From an uncultured Clostridia bacterium (GTDB lineage: Bacteria; Bacillota; Clostridia; Oscillospirales; Ruminococcaceae): 64,000 bases of DNA. Of the stretch, positions 51,198 to 60,969 are shown piece by piece. The stretch covers positions 91,035 through 155,034 of the forward strand of contig CAOKWH010000002.1 of the NCBI GenBank assembly GCA_948473085.1, in the 5' to 3' direction. How positions within the stretch are numbered: the stretch's first letter is position 1; every line of letters starts with the position of its first letter. Both the position numbers and the translations under genes were made by a program. The notes below the pieces were generated by a model, which was not told where the DNA came from, ran no database searches, and worked only from the letters and a program-made list of their open reading frames with translations.

Positions 51198-51449
51198 ATG
51201 GCTGTAGTGGGAACGGTTGTAAAGTCACTCTCCGGCAAGGACCGGGGGCAGCTCCTGGTGGTGGTGGGCAGCGATGCGCACCGCTGGCTGGTGGCCGATG
51301 GGCGGCGCAGAAAGCTGCAAAGCCCCAAGGCCAAAAACCCCAAACACCTGCTGGAGTGCGGCATACAGCTGACACCGGACAGGTACCGGACCGACCGGCA
51401 GATACGCAAAAATCTGCGGCTTATGGCAGAGAATGGAGAAATCGGCTAA
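51198..51449 (+). CDS. KOW-domain RNA-binding protein (L14e-like)
   Basis: GTVVKSLSGKDRGQLLVVVGSDAHRWLVADGRRRKLQSPKAKNPKHL between map and infA. Confidence 0.85.
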   Translation: MAVVGTVVKSLSGKDRGQLLVVVGSDAHRWLVADGRRRKLQSPKAKNPKHLLECGIQLTPDRYRTDRQIRKNLRLMAENGEIG

Positions 51450-51464
51450 AAGGAGGAAGCGGCC

Positions 51465-51683
51465 TTGGCTAAGGACGATGTAATTGAGATTGAAGGCGTT
51501 GTGCTGGAATCGCTGCCCAATGCGCAGTTTAATGTAGAACTGCCCAACGGGCACAAAATCCTTGCACATATTTCGGGCAAGCTGCGTATGAACTACATCC
51601 GCATTCTTCCCGGTGATAAGGTTACGGTGGAAATGTCCCCGTATGATTTGACCAAGGGACGCATTACCTGGCGTTCCAAGTAA
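51465..51683 (+). CDS. infA: Translation initiation factor IF-1
   Basis: [70 protein letters not shown]. Confidence 0.98.
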   Translation: MAKDDVIEIEGVVLESLPNAQFNVELPNGHKILAHISGKLRMNYIRILPGDKVTVEMSPYDLTKGRITWRSK

Positions 51684-51710
51684 GTTCTGGAAATAAGGAG
51701 GTAGTTTCAA

Positions 51711-51824
51711 ATGAAAGTAAGACCTTCCGTAAAGCCTATGTGCGAAAAGTGCAAGGTTATCAAGCGCAAGGGCCGTGTTATGGTCATCTGCGAAAACCCC
51801 AAGCACAAGCAGCGTCAGGGCTAA
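51711..51824 (+). CDS. rpmJ: 50S ribosomal protein L36
   Basis: Read directly (below ORF-track size cutoff): [37 protein letters not shown], with ggagg RBS, between infA and rpsM. Confidence 0.97.
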   Translation: MKVRPSVKPMCEKCKVIKRKGRVMVICENPKHKQRQG

Positions 51825-51860
51825 TAGTGCAAACCTATATGATGGAGGTGCAACAATAAT

Positions 51861-52229
51861 ATGGCTCGTATTGCCGGTATTGACCTGCCGAGAGAAAAGA
51901 GAATTGAGATTGGGCTCACCTATATTCTTGGCATCGGTCGCAAAACAGCTAACGACATTCTGGCAGCTACAGGTGTCAATCCCGATACCCGCGTAAAGGA
52001 TTTGACCATTGATGAAGAGACCAAGCTGAGAGAATATATTGACCACAACCTGACTGTTGAGGGCGACCTGAGAAGAGATACTGCCCTGAACATTAAGAGA
52101 CTGATTGAAATTGGTTGTAACCGCGGCGTGCGTCACAGAAGAGGCCTGCCTGTAAGAGGCCAGCGTACCAAGACCAATGCCCGTACACGCAAGGGTCCCA
52201 AGAAGACCATCGCCAACAAGAAGAAGTAA
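51861..52229 (+). CDS. rpsM: 30S ribosomal protein S13
   Basis: [30 protein letters not shown]. Confidence 0.98.
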   Translation: MARIAGIDLPREKRIEIGLTYILGIGRKTANDILAATGVNPDTRVKDLTIDEETKLREYIDHNLTVEGDLRRDTALNIKRLIEIGCNRGVRHRRGLPVRGQRTKTNARTRKGPKKTIANKKK

Positions 52230-52247
52230 TTTAGGAGGGATAACGAT

Positions 52248-52646
52248 ATGGCAAAAGCTGTTGCAAAGAAGGCCGTACGCAGACGCCGTGAACGCAAGAA
52301 TATCGAGCGTGGTGCTGCGCATATCCAGTCCACCTTTAACAACACCATTGTAACCATCACCGATACACATGGCAATGCTCTGTCCTGGGCAAGTGCAGGC
52401 GGCCTGGGTTTCCGTGGCAGCCGTAAGAGCACTCCTTATGCAGCGCAGACAGCTGCCGAGGTTGCTGCTAAGGCCGCTATGGAGCATGGGCTGAAGACAG
52501 TGGAAGTTTATGTAAAAGGCCCTGGCGCCGGCCGCGAGGCAGCCATCCGTGCCCTGCAGGCAGCGGGTTTGGAAGTAAACATGATTAAGGATGTTACACC
52601 CATTCCCCACAATGGATGCCGCCCGCCCAAGAGAAGAAGAGTATAA
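52248..52646 (+). CDS. rpsK: 30S ribosomal protein S11
   Basis: [44 protein letters not shown]. Confidence 0.98.
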   Translation: MAKAVAKKAVRRRRERKNIERGAAHIQSTFNNTIVTITDTHGNALSWASAGGLGFRGSRKSTPYAAQTAAEVAAKAAMEHGLKTVEVYVKGPGAGREAAIRALQAAGLEVNMIKDVTPIPHNGCRPPKRRRV

Positions 52647-52665
52647 TTAAAGGAGGAACCAAACA

Positions 52666-53259
52666 ATGGCTAAGAATAGACAGCCCATTCTGAGAAGATG
52701 TAAGACACTGGGCCTTTCCCCTGCGGTTCTTGGTTACTCCAAGGAGACCCACCGCAACCCCAAGCAGAGCCGCCGCAAGCAGTCCGAGTATGGTATGCAG
52801 CTGGCTGAAAAGCAGAAGGTTAAATTTATCTATGGCGTACTGGAGAAGCAGTTCCGCTCTTATTACGAGAAGGCAGACAGAAAGCCCGGCATTACCGGTG
52901 AAATCCTGCTGCAGGAGCTGGAGCGCCGCCTGGACAATGTTGTATTCCGTATGGGGTATGCCAACACCCGCCGCGAGGCCCGTCAGCTGGTGGTACATGG
53001 CCACTTTACTGTAAACGGCCGGCGTGTAGACATTCCGTCCTATCAGGTAAAGCCCGGCGAAGTAGTTGCAGTTTGCGAAAAGAGCCGTGCTTCTGTTAAG
53101 TTTAAGACACTGCTGGAGCAGAACGGCAAGAACCCCTGCCCCAAGTGGATTGAGAAGGCCGCAGATGCTTTCGAGGGCAAGATTGTAGCTATGCCCGCTC
53201 GGGATGACATCGACTACGAAGTAGCCGAGCACCTCATCGTCGAGCTGTACAGCAAGTAA
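52666..53259 (+). CDS. rpsD: 30S ribosomal protein S4
   Basis: [49 protein letters not shown]. Confidence 0.98.
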   Translation: MAKNRQPILRRCKTLGLSPAVLGYSKETHRNPKQSRRKQSEYGMQLAEKQKVKFIYGVLEKQFRSYYEKADRKPGITGEILLQELERRLDNVVFRMGYANTRREARQLVVHGHFTVNGRRVDIPSYQVKPGEVVAVCEKSRASVKFKTLLEQNGKNPCPKWIEKAADAFEGKIVAMPARDDIDYEVAEHLIVELYSK

Positions 53260-53354
53260 TAACCTCTAAGTAATCAGCAAGGAATGCGAAACGCAAGGCG
53301 AGGCTTTCTGCACCCCGCAGAAAGCCGGACCGAGATTAAGGAGGGTTTTTATAA

Positions 53355-54311
53355 ATGGTAAAAATCATAGAGCCGAAGATTATCACCGATGAACTCAGGC
53401 CCGACGGTTCCTATGGCCGATTTATCGCCGAACCGCTGGACAGAGGATTTGGTACTACCTTGGGCAATAGCCTTCGTCGTGTGCTGCTCTCCTCGCTTCC
53501 CGGTGTGGCCGTTATGTCTGTTAAGATTGACGGCATTCAACACGAGTTCTCGACCATTCCCGGCGTGAAGGAGGATGTTACGGAAATTATCCTGAACATC
53601 AAGGGCCTGACCGCCAAGCTGTTTACCGAGGAGCCCAAAACGGTCCGTATCGAGGCCGCCGGCCCCTGCGAGGTGACGGCTGGAAGCATCGAGACTGATG
53701 CTGAGGTGGAAATTCTTGACCCAAGTATGCACATCGCCACCCTGGGCGAAGGTGCAAAACTTTCGATGGATATTACCCTGAAGAAGAGCCAGGGCTATGT
53801 ATCTGCCGATAAAAACAAGGCTCTGGAGCTTACCAAGGCCCCCATCGGCACCATAGCAGTAGACAGTATTTTTACACCCGTACTCAAGGTGAACTACACT
53901 GTGGAGAACACCCGCGTGGAGCAGATCACCGATTATGATAAGCTGACAATAGAAGTCTGGACAGACGGCACTATTTCTGCAAAGGAAGCGGTGAGTCTGG
54001 CTGCCAAGATCCTCAATAGACAGCTCAACCACTTTGTAGAACTCTCGGATGAGATCAGCAGCACTGAAATCATGGAGAAAAAAGAGGATACCGGTAAGGA
54101 AAAGGTACTTGAGATGACCATTGAAGAGCTTGACCTGTCGGTGCGTGCATTCAATTGCCTCAAGCGTGCAGGTGTAAATTCTGTCAGCGACCTGATTAAC
54201 AAATCCCCCGAGGAAATGATGAAGGTCCGTAATCTTGGTAAGAAGAGCCTTGAAGAGGTTGTAAGCAAACTGCAGTCCTTAGGTTTTGACCTTAGCAAGG
54301 ATGAAGAATAA
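53355..54311 (+). CDS. rpoA: RNA polymerase subunit alpha
   Basis: [29 protein letters not shown]-terminal [22 protein letters not shown]. Confidence 0.99.
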   Translation: MVKIIEPKIITDELRPDGSYGRFIAEPLDRGFGTTLGNSLRRVLLSSLPGVAVMSVKIDGIQHEFSTIPGVKEDVTEIILNIKGLTAKLFTEEPKTVRIEAAGPCEVTAGSIETDAEVEILDPSMHIATLGEGAKLSMDITLKKSQGYVSADKNKALELTKAPIGTIAVDSIFTPVLKVNYTVENTRVEQITDYDKLTIEVWTDGTISAKEAVSLAAKILNRQLNHFVELSDEISSTEIMEKKEDTGKEKVLEMTIEELDLSVRAFNCLKRAGVNSVSDLINKSPEEMMKVRNLGKKSLEEVVSKLQSLGFDLSKDEE

Positions 54312-54353
54312 ATGTGAGTTATTCCTCAAGCACAGGTAAAGGAGTGAACATAA

Positions 54354-54695
54354 ATGCCCGGTACAAGAAAACTCGGTAGAAAGACGGACCATAGAACTGC
54401 TATGCTCAGAGCAATGGTTACCTACCTGATGGAAAACGGTAAGATTGAAACCACCGTTACAAGAGCAAAGGAAGTTCGTTCGGTAGCTGAGAAGATGATT
54501 ACAACAGCCAAGCGCGGCGATCTCCACTCCAAGCGTCAGATCTTCTCCTTCATTACAAAGGAGTCGGTAGCGAAGAAGGTAATTGATGAGATTGCCCCCA
54601 ACTACGCTGAAAGAAACGGCGGCTATACCCGTATTATCAGAACGGGCCCCCGTCGTGGCGACGCGGCAGAGATGGCCATTATTGAGCTGATCTAA
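54354..54695 (+). CDS. rplQ: 50S ribosomal protein L17
   Basis: [42 protein letters not shown]. Confidence 0.98.
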   Translation: MPGTRKLGRKTDHRTAMLRAMVTYLMENGKIETTVTRAKEVRSVAEKMITTAKRGDLHSKRQIFSFITKESVAKKVIDEIAPNYAERNGGYTRIIRTGPRRGDAAEMAIIELI

Positions 54696-54707
54696 GCGGA
54701 TTTTTAA

Positions 54708-54738
54708 AAAGCCTGGAGCATCTGCTCCGGGCTTTTTT
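54708..54738 (+). terminator. Terminator of ribosomal protein cluster
   Basis: aaaaagcctggagcatctgctccgggctttttt. Confidence 0.85.
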
Positions 54739-54895
54739 GTGTCTGGGAAAGGGGTGTGGCCTTATTTTTAAGGTGGGCAAAAAAGGTTTTAAATTTATTC
54801 GGAATTTCCCCCTTGCCCTCCCTACAGAAAACATGGTAGAATCTTAGGGAAAAGCGGGGGAGCCTCTCCCCTTTTTTGTAGTTTGTTCACCAACT

Positions 54896-56485
54896 GTGGG
54901 AATGGGAAATATGGGTTATTCAAAGGGTTTACGATACTTTTTACTGCTGGCCTCGCTGCTTTGCATCGGGGTGTTTTCCGGCTGTGGCAGCGATGTGCTC
55001 ATCCTCAACCTGGCGGTGTCCGGCGGGGTGGGTACCTTTGACCCCCAGTTTGCCCAGAACAGCACCTCCATTTTGGTGGCGGCCAATGTATTTGAGCCGC
55101 TGCTGGTGGAGGACCCCGAGGGGCAGCTGCATCCCGGTGTGGCCGAAAGCTATACCCTCTCCCCGGATGGGCGCACCTATACCTTTACTTTGCGGGAGGA
55201 CGCCCGATGGTCGGATGGCAGCAGTGTTACAGCCGGCGACTTTGAATTTGCCCTGAAACGGCTGTTCGAGCGGGAGAGCACCTCCCCCTATGCCGAAAAC
55301 CTCTCCTCGCTGCGCAATGCCCGGAGCATCCTGGCCGGGGAGCTGGATAGCCGTTCCCTGGGGGTGCGCGCCGCCGGGGAATATACGCTGATTGTGGAGT
55401 TGGAGCAGCGAGACAGCAGCGTGCTTTCGGTGCTGGCCAAATGGTACTGCGCCCCCTGTAAGCAGAGCTTTTTCCAGGAGCAGCGCGGCAAATACGGCCT
55501 GGGCATGGATACAACGCTTTATAACGGCCCCTTTGTGGTGAGCATGATGGAAAGCGGCAAGCAGCTGCGCCTGCGCCAGAACCCCCACTACGCCTCGGAG
55601 CGGGGGACACAGCTGTACGGCGTCAACATTGCCCTGAACAGCCCCGACCCGGCGGCGGCCTTTGCAGCCGGGGAAAACTGTGTTTTAAGGCTGCGGGAAG
55701 GGGAGGAAGTACCCAAGAATGCCCGGCTGATTGGGGTGGAGGACACCACCTACCTGCTGCTGTTCAATACCCAGCGCAGCCTGCTGGGGAATGAGGATAT
55801 CCGCCTGGCACTCTGTGCTGCCATCGACCGGCAGGCTGTGCAGGAGGCCCCTTTGGATGGGGCGCGGCAGATTACACAGAATATTATTCCGCCTTCGGCT
55901 ATGCTGCACACCCGGCCTTACCGGGAGCAGGCAGGGGCGCTTTCTGCCCTGTCCCTGCCCGACCCCCGCGGCACCTTCCGGGGAGCCCTGGACAGCGAGG
56001 GGGCCCAGAAGCTGCCGTTTACCGAGCTGATAGCCCCGGATACCTTAACCGAGCGCCGGGCCGGCGGCATGGTCCAGGGCTGCTGGCAGAACACCCTGAG
56101 CGCCAGTATCAACCTGATGCCGCTGGAGCAGCAGGAGTTGATGCAGCGGGTGGCCGCCGGGGAGTATGATATTGCCCTGATTCCCATTAAGAGCGGGGAA
56201 AACCCGCTGGAACTGCTGGGGGATTTTGCCCCGGAGGAGGACCGGTACAACACCGGCTGGCAGTCGGAGGAATATGCCCAGGCACTGGCGGCTGCCCGGC
56301 AGGAGAGCAATACCGCCCGCCTGGCCCGGGATATCCGCCTGGCTGAGCAGCTGCTGGCGGACAGCGGCGTTGTGTATCCGCTGTACAGCGGCGCCAGCTA
56401 CTACGCTGTGGACAGCAGCCTGAAAGAGGTGTGGCTGTACAGCGGCAGCGGGGCCATCTATTTTAAATATGTGCAGAAGCAGTAA
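54896..56485 (+). CDS. ABC transporter peptide-binding lipoprotein (SBP_bac_5/OppA-like)
   Basis: Lipobox GVFSGCGS; GTFDPQFAQNSTSILVAANVFEPLL; LSPDGRTYTFTLREDARWSDG. Confidence 0.92.
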   Translation: MGMGNMGYSKGLRYFLLLASLLCIGVFSGCGSDVLILNLAVSGGVGTFDPQFAQNSTSILVAANVFEPLLVEDPEGQLHPGVAESYTLSPDGRTYTFTLREDARWSDGSSVTAGDFEFALKRLFERESTSPYAENLSSLRNARSILAGELDSRSLGVRAAGEYTLIVELEQRDSSVLSVLAKWYCAPCKQSFFQEQRGKYGLGMDTTLYNGPFVVSMMESGKQLRLRQNPHYASERGTQLYGVNIALNSPDPAAAFAAGENCVLRLREGEEVPKNARLIGVEDTTYLLLFNTQRSLLGNEDIRLALCAAIDRQAVQEAPLDGARQITQNIIPPSAMLHTRPYREQAGALSALSLPDPRGTFRGALDSEGAQKLPFTELIAPDTLTERRAGGMVQGCWQNTLSASINLMPLEQQELMQRVAAGEYDIALIPIKSGENPLELLGDFAPEEDRYNTGWQSEEYAQALAAARQESNTARLARDIRLAEQLLADSGVVYPLYSGASYYAVDSSLKEVWLYSGSGAIYFKYVQKQ

Positions 56486-56487
56486 AA

Positions 56488-56522
56488 AAGCGCCGTCCCC
56501 GGAGATGGGGCGGCGTTTCTTT
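56488..56522 (+). terminator. Rho-independent terminator
   Basis: aaagcgccgtccccggagatggggcggcgtttctttg. Confidence 0.75.
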
Positions 56523-56669
56523 GTTAAAGTTCCGAACAATTCAGCGATTTAGCGCAAAAAATCGCATATAAATATGGTTATTTTGCTAATTGTTTCCATT
56601 GTATAAAAGTGGTATATTGTAAGTGGATACCCAACATAGCTTATCGACAGAACCAAAGGAGGTATTACA

Positions 56670-57209
56670 ATGAAAGAAAAAATGATGAAGTTGTTTGCAT
56701 TTGTTCTTTGTGCCATACTTGTGTCGATGAACTGCGCCGCACCTGCTGCCGCATTAGAGAAAGAGGTGGCCCCCGGTATTCAGTCTGAAGAGCGGAAAGA
56801 TGTAGCGCCTCATGGTCAATATATTCCCTATTATACCCCAAACCCTCCGGCAGGGTCTTCCAGTAGTGATTATAAGGCTTATGTAGGGAGCACAAGCGGC
56901 AATGTATCTTTGGATGCGTATGCTGCGGATAAGACTATGGAGCGGTTGATAAAAATTGTTGCACCAACATTTGGAGCCACATATTCCGACTTTGCCCGAA
57001 GAGATTTGGAGTTGTTATTTAGTGGGCTTCAGACTGCGATTGAAAAGTATGCCCCAGATGGCGGCGATATGGAATATAAAAAGCTGACATATAAAAATGA
57101 AAAGATTTCTACCTCTACTTCTGTATACTATAAACATGTAGTAACCTATACACTAAGAGGAGGTCAAACAAAGCAAGTAACAATTTATGAAACCGCATCT
57201 TGGGTTTAA
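56670..57209 (+). CDS. Hypothetical secreted protein
   Basis: 179 aa; signal MKEKMMKLFAFVLCAILVSMNCAAPAAA; aaaggagg RBS. Confidence 0.65.
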   Translation: MKEKMMKLFAFVLCAILVSMNCAAPAAALEKEVAPGIQSEERKDVAPHGQYIPYYTPNPPAGSSSSDYKAYVGSTSGNVSLDAYAADKTMERLIKIVAPTFGATYSDFARRDLELLFSGLQTAIEKYAPDGGDMEYKKLTYKNEKISTSTSVYYKHVVTYTLRGGQTKQVTIYETASWV

Positions 57210-57343
57210 TAGTAGATAGCATAAGATTACTAAGTTTAGCTAATTGATATAATAGTAAAAACTGCTGAAATATTTGTCCGTATTTATATTTGCGGAGGTG
57301 TTTCGGCAGTTTTTATAAACTATAAAGCGTAGGGGGTGTATTT

Positions 57344-57856
57344 ATGAATCAGGAGCGTCTGGAAATAATTGATATGCTAAGAAAGGATTCCATGCTGTTG
57401 ATTGCACTGGCTTTTTTGGGGTCCATGCTTGGTTTTGTGCTCATAGGTATCTATGAGTTTGGCTTGGTTCCGAAGATGAAGCCTTTTCCATATATCCACC
57501 TGCTTAGTGGCATGATAAGTATTACCTGGGTTTCCTATTGCAGCGACCTGGTTTCTGCCTCCTGGCATATTGATAAGGCGGTAGAAGCCCTGGGGAGCGG
57601 GGGCGAGGATCAATTGGAGCAGGAACTGCTGGATCTAAAGCAGGCAGAACAGGAGAGCAGGCTGAAAGTAAAGGAACGGCTGCAAACCAGTCTGTCTTTC
57701 CATGCAATATCGGTTATTGCGGAACTTGTCTTTGTGCAGTCGGCCTATTCGGCTATATTATTTTTATTCTACCTTCTCCTTCACAACTATTACCAGCTGA
57801 TAGAAGGCCGTTTTCGCAGGAAATTAGAAGATGTATTGCCAATAGAGGCCATATAG
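57344..57856 (+). CDS. Hypothetical membrane protein
   Basis: 170 aa; two N-terminal and two C-terminal TM segments with Glu/Gln-rich helical middle. Confidence 0.6.
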   Translation: MNQERLEIIDMLRKDSMLLIALAFLGSMLGFVLIGIYEFGLVPKMKPFPYIHLLSGMISITWVSYCSDLVSASWHIDKAVEALGSGGEDQLEQELLDLKQAEQESRLKVKERLQTSLSFHAISVIAELVFVQSAYSAILFLFYLLLHNYYQLIEGRFRRKLEDVLPIEAI

Positions 57857-57861
57857 ACAAC

Positions 57862-57905
57862 AGCAAGAAAGAGCAGATACTTGTTTGTATCTGCTCTTTC
57901 TTGCT
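57862..57905. terminator. Long hairpin terminator
   Basis: GCAAGAAAGAGCAGATAC ttgttt GTATCTGCTCTTTCTTGC, 18-bp perfect stem. Confidence 0.8.
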
Positions 57906-58244
57906 ATGCCCATATAAGGGCTTGCAATGCAGGGTGGCAGGGCATACAGGATATGGAATTTCCTCCATCCAATAGGGCAGGGAAAAAGAGGAAAACAGGT
58001 CGAACAAAATTTTTTTCTTTCCAGGCTGATTCCCTCTTTTTTGTGCGATTTACCACTGGACAATTTCGCTTTTTTTGCTATAGCCCGAAAAACACTATAC
58101 AAACTGTATTATTAAAAATTCTTTTTATTCTTTCTGTTTATAACTCGGTGGAAAGTGTGGAATTTTGTGTGCAAAACTATTTTGCCGTTTTGTATTTTTG
58201 GTAATACTGAAATTGCCCCCGCCAAAAACTGTGACAAGGGAGCA

Positions 58245-58272
58245 TTGACACAGGTAGCAGATGTGGTATACT
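58245..58272 (+). promoter_or_regulatory. Sigma-A-type promoter upstream of nrdD
   Basis: TTGACA 58245-58250, N16, TATACT 58267-58272. Confidence 0.6.
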
Positions 58273-58285
58273 AAATAAAGACGAA

Positions 58286-58333
58286 TACCTATATATTGTG
58301 GACATTTGTGTAATGGAGCAGAATATATAGAAA
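58286..58333 (+). promoter_or_regulatory. Tandem NrdR-box-like sites
   Basis: TACCTATATATTGTGG (58286-58301) and GCAGAATATATAGAAA (58318-58333), centres offset 32 bp, between promoter and nrdD start. Confidence 0.6.
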
Positions 58334-58370
58334 AAATATAAATTTTGCAGAAGAATAGGAGAAAGATGCC

Positions 58371-60686
58371 ATGCTCACCAAAATCATCAAACGGGACGGC
58401 CGGGAGGTGGAATTTGACCGCAGCAAGATAGCCGAAGCCATCTTTAAAGCGGCCCAGGTGCTGGGCGGAAACAACTATGAAATGGCCAAGGACCTGGCCG
58501 AAAAGGCCGAGGCCCATGTGGAACAAGCCCACCCCGGCATTGTGCCTACGGTGGAGCAGGTACAGGATGCGGTGGAACACACCCTGATTGAGCATGGCCA
58601 CGCCCGCACGGCCAAGGAGTACATCCTCTACCGGGCCGAGCGCACCCGGGTGCGGGAGATGAACACCCGCCTGATGAAAACATTGGAGGATTTGACCTTT
58701 AAGGACGCCGTGGACAACGATGTCAAGCGGGAGAATGCCAATATTGACGGCGATACGGCCATGGGCACCATGCTCAAGTATGGTTCGGAGAGCGCCAAGC
58801 AGTTCTATGAGATGTATGTGCTTAACCCCCGGCACTCCAAGGCGCACCGGGAGGGGGATATTCACATCCACGACCTGGACTTTTTAACCCTGACCACCAC
58901 CTGCTGCCAGATTGATATTGTCAAGCTGTTCCAGGATGGCTTTTCCACCGGCCACGGCTTCCTGCGGGAGCCCAACGATATCCAGAGCTATTCCGCCCTG
59001 GCCTGTATTGCCATCCAGTCCAACCAGAACGACCAGCACGGCGGCCAGAGCATCCCCAACTTTGACTATGGCATGGCGGTGGGCGTAGCCAAAACCTACG
59101 CCCGGCTGTATACCAAAAACCTGGCCAAAGCTGCCGAAATCCTGCTGGACAAGGTGGACATGGAGGAGCGCTTTAAGGAGATAAAGGCCCGGATTTATGC
59201 CGAAACCGGCAAAAAGCCGCTGCTGGAAAACAGCGGGGAATACTGCGCGCTGGAACGCCCCTATCTGGCCGAGCTGGTGGGGGAAGAGGCCGAACGCCTC
59301 CAGCAGCTTGCCATCAAGTATGCCGAGCGGGAAACCGAGCGGGCCACCTACCAGGCCATGGAGGCACTGGTACACAACCTGAACACCATGCACTCCCGGG
59401 CAGGGGCCCAGGTGCCATTCAGCTCCATCAACTATGGCACCGATACCTCCCCGGAGGGCCGGATGGTGATAAAAAACATCCTGTTGGCGGAGGATGCCGG
59501 CCTGGGCAACGGTGAAACCCCCATCTTCCCCATCCACATCTTCAAGGTGAAGGAGGGGCTGAACTACAAGGAGGGGGAGCCCAACTACGATTTGTTCAAG
59601 CTGGCCTGCAAGGTTTCGGCCAAGCGGCTGTTCCCCAACTTCTCGTTTATTGACGCCCCGTTTAACCTGCCCTATTATAAGCCCGGGGATTACAACACCG
59701 AGGTGGCCTATATGGGCTGCCGCACCCGGGTTATGGCCAACCATTACGACCCCAGCCGGGAGATTACCTGCGGCCGGGGTAACCTGAGCTTCACCTCCAT
59801 CAACCTGCCCCGGATTGCCATCAACGCCCATGGCAATGTGGAGTGGTTCTTTGAGGATTTGGAGCGCAAGGTGGATCTCTGTATCGAACAGCTCACCGAG
59901 CGCTTTAAAATCCAGGCGGCCAAAAAGGTGCGCAACTACCCCTTCCTGATGGGACAGGGGGTTTGGCTGGATTCCGAGGCCCTGGGCCCGGACGACAGCG
60001 TGGAGAAGGTGCTGGGCCACGGCACCCTGACTATTGGCTTTATCGGCCTGGCCGAGTGCCTCAAGGCGCTGATTGGCAAGCACCATGGCGAGAGCGCCGA
60101 GGCGCAGAACCTGGGGCTGGAAATTGTGGGCTACATCCGCCAGCGCATGGATGAGGAGAGTAAGAAAACCGGCCTGAACTTCTCGCTGATTGCCACCCCG
60201 GCCGAAGGGCTGTCCGGCCGCTTTGTCCGGATGGATCGGAAGAAATTCGGCACTATCCCCGGCGTTACCGACCGGGATTACTATACCAATTCCTTCCATG
60301 TGCCGGTGTACCATGAAATCAATGCTTTTGATAAAATCCGGCTGGAGGCGCCCTACCATGCCTTAACCAACGGCGGGCATATCACCTATATTGAGATGGA
60401 CGGCGACCCGCTGAAGAATTTGGAGGCCTTTGAATCGGTTATCCGCTATATGAAGGAGTGCGGCATCGGCTATGGTTCCATCAACCATCCGGTGGATCGG
60501 GACCCGGTGTGTGGCTACACCGGCATTATTGACGAGGTCTGCCCCCGATGCGGCCGCCGGGACGGCGAAGGGGTCAGCCTGGAACGGCTGCATAAGCTGG
60601 GGCTGTACCGCAACCTGAACGCCGACACTTTGGGCTACCACGGCGACGCCGCTGAGGAGGCCGACCGCCGGCCCAACAGCCTATAA
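58371..60686 (+). CDS. nrdD: Anaerobic ribonucleoside-triphosphate reductase catalytic subunit lacking the glycyl-radical segment
   Basis: ATP-cone N-terminus MLTKIIKRDGREVEFDRSKI; DIHIHDLDF; SINHPVDRDPVCGYTGIIDEVCPRCGRRDGEGV; ends ...LGYHGDAAEEADRRPNSL with no RxxGYL motif. Confidence 0.93.
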   Translation: MLTKIIKRDGREVEFDRSKIAEAIFKAAQVLGGNNYEMAKDLAEKAEAHVEQAHPGIVPTVEQVQDAVEHTLIEHGHARTAKEYILYRAERTRVREMNTRLMKTLEDLTFKDAVDNDVKRENANIDGDTAMGTMLKYGSESAKQFYEMYVLNPRHSKAHREGDIHIHDLDFLTLTTTCCQIDIVKLFQDGFSTGHGFLREPNDIQSYSALACIAIQSNQNDQHGGQSIPNFDYGMAVGVAKTYARLYTKNLAKAAEILLDKVDMEERFKEIKARIYAETGKKPLLENSGEYCALERPYLAELVGEEAERLQQLAIKYAERETERATYQAMEALVHNLNTMHSRAGAQVPFSSINYGTDTSPEGRMVIKNILLAEDAGLGNGETPIFPIHIFKVKEGLNYKEGEPNYDLFKLACKVSAKRLFPNFSFIDAPFNLPYYKPGDYNTEVAYMGCRTRVMANHYDPSREITCGRGNLSFTSINLPRIAINAHGNVEWFFEDLERKVDLCIEQLTERFKIQAAKKVRNYPFLMGQGVWLDSEALGPDDSVEKVLGHGTLTIGFIGLAECLKALIGKHHGESAEAQNLGLEIVGYIRQRMDEESKKTGLNFSLIATPAEGLSGRFVRMDRKKFGTIPGVTDRDYYTNSFHVPVYHEINAFDKIRLEAPYHALTNGGHITYIEMDGDPLKNLEAFESVIRYMKECGIGYGSINHPVDRDPVCGYTGIIDEVCPRCGRRDGEGVSLERLHKLGLYRNLNADTLGYHGDAAEEADRRPNSL

Positions 60687-60739
60687 CAACCACACAGAAG
60701 CGGCAGCCTGCCGCTGTTTGATAAGGAGGTTCTTTTACC

Positions 60740-60904
60740 ATGAGCGAAAAGGAAATGATGATTGGCGAGGGTATCAAGTTTGAGCGTATCCGGCGTATTA
60801 CCGGCTATCTAGTGGGCACACTGGACCGCTTTAACAACGGCAAGCGGGCCGAGGAGTCCGACCGGGTTAAGCATTCGGTATCCGGCAGCCTGGAACATAT
60901 CTAA
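60740..60904 (+). CDS. Standalone glycyl-radical polypeptide of class III RNR (split NrdD C-terminus)
   Basis: Read directly: MSEKEMMIGEGIKFERIRRITGYLVGTLDRFNNGKRAEESDRVKHSVSGSLEHI; aaggagg RBS at ~60723; different frame from nrdD, 53-nt gap. Confidence 0.88.
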   Translation: MSEKEMMIGEGIKFERIRRITGYLVGTLDRFNNGKRAEESDRVKHSVSGSLEHI

Positions 60905-60969
60905 ACAGAACAGGAAGGGGGAAGGCAAAACAAGCCCTCCCCCTTTGCCATAAATAGGAGGGGATAAAA

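Noticed and set aside
58884-60359. 491-aa minus-strand ORF
   Set aside because: Antisense to nrdD
60660-60760. Simple frameshift explanation for the split nrdD
   Set aside because: The two parts are separated by 53 nt containing a stop, a hairpin and a good RBS plus ATG; a single indel would not give a typical continuous protein, though read-level verification is still advisable
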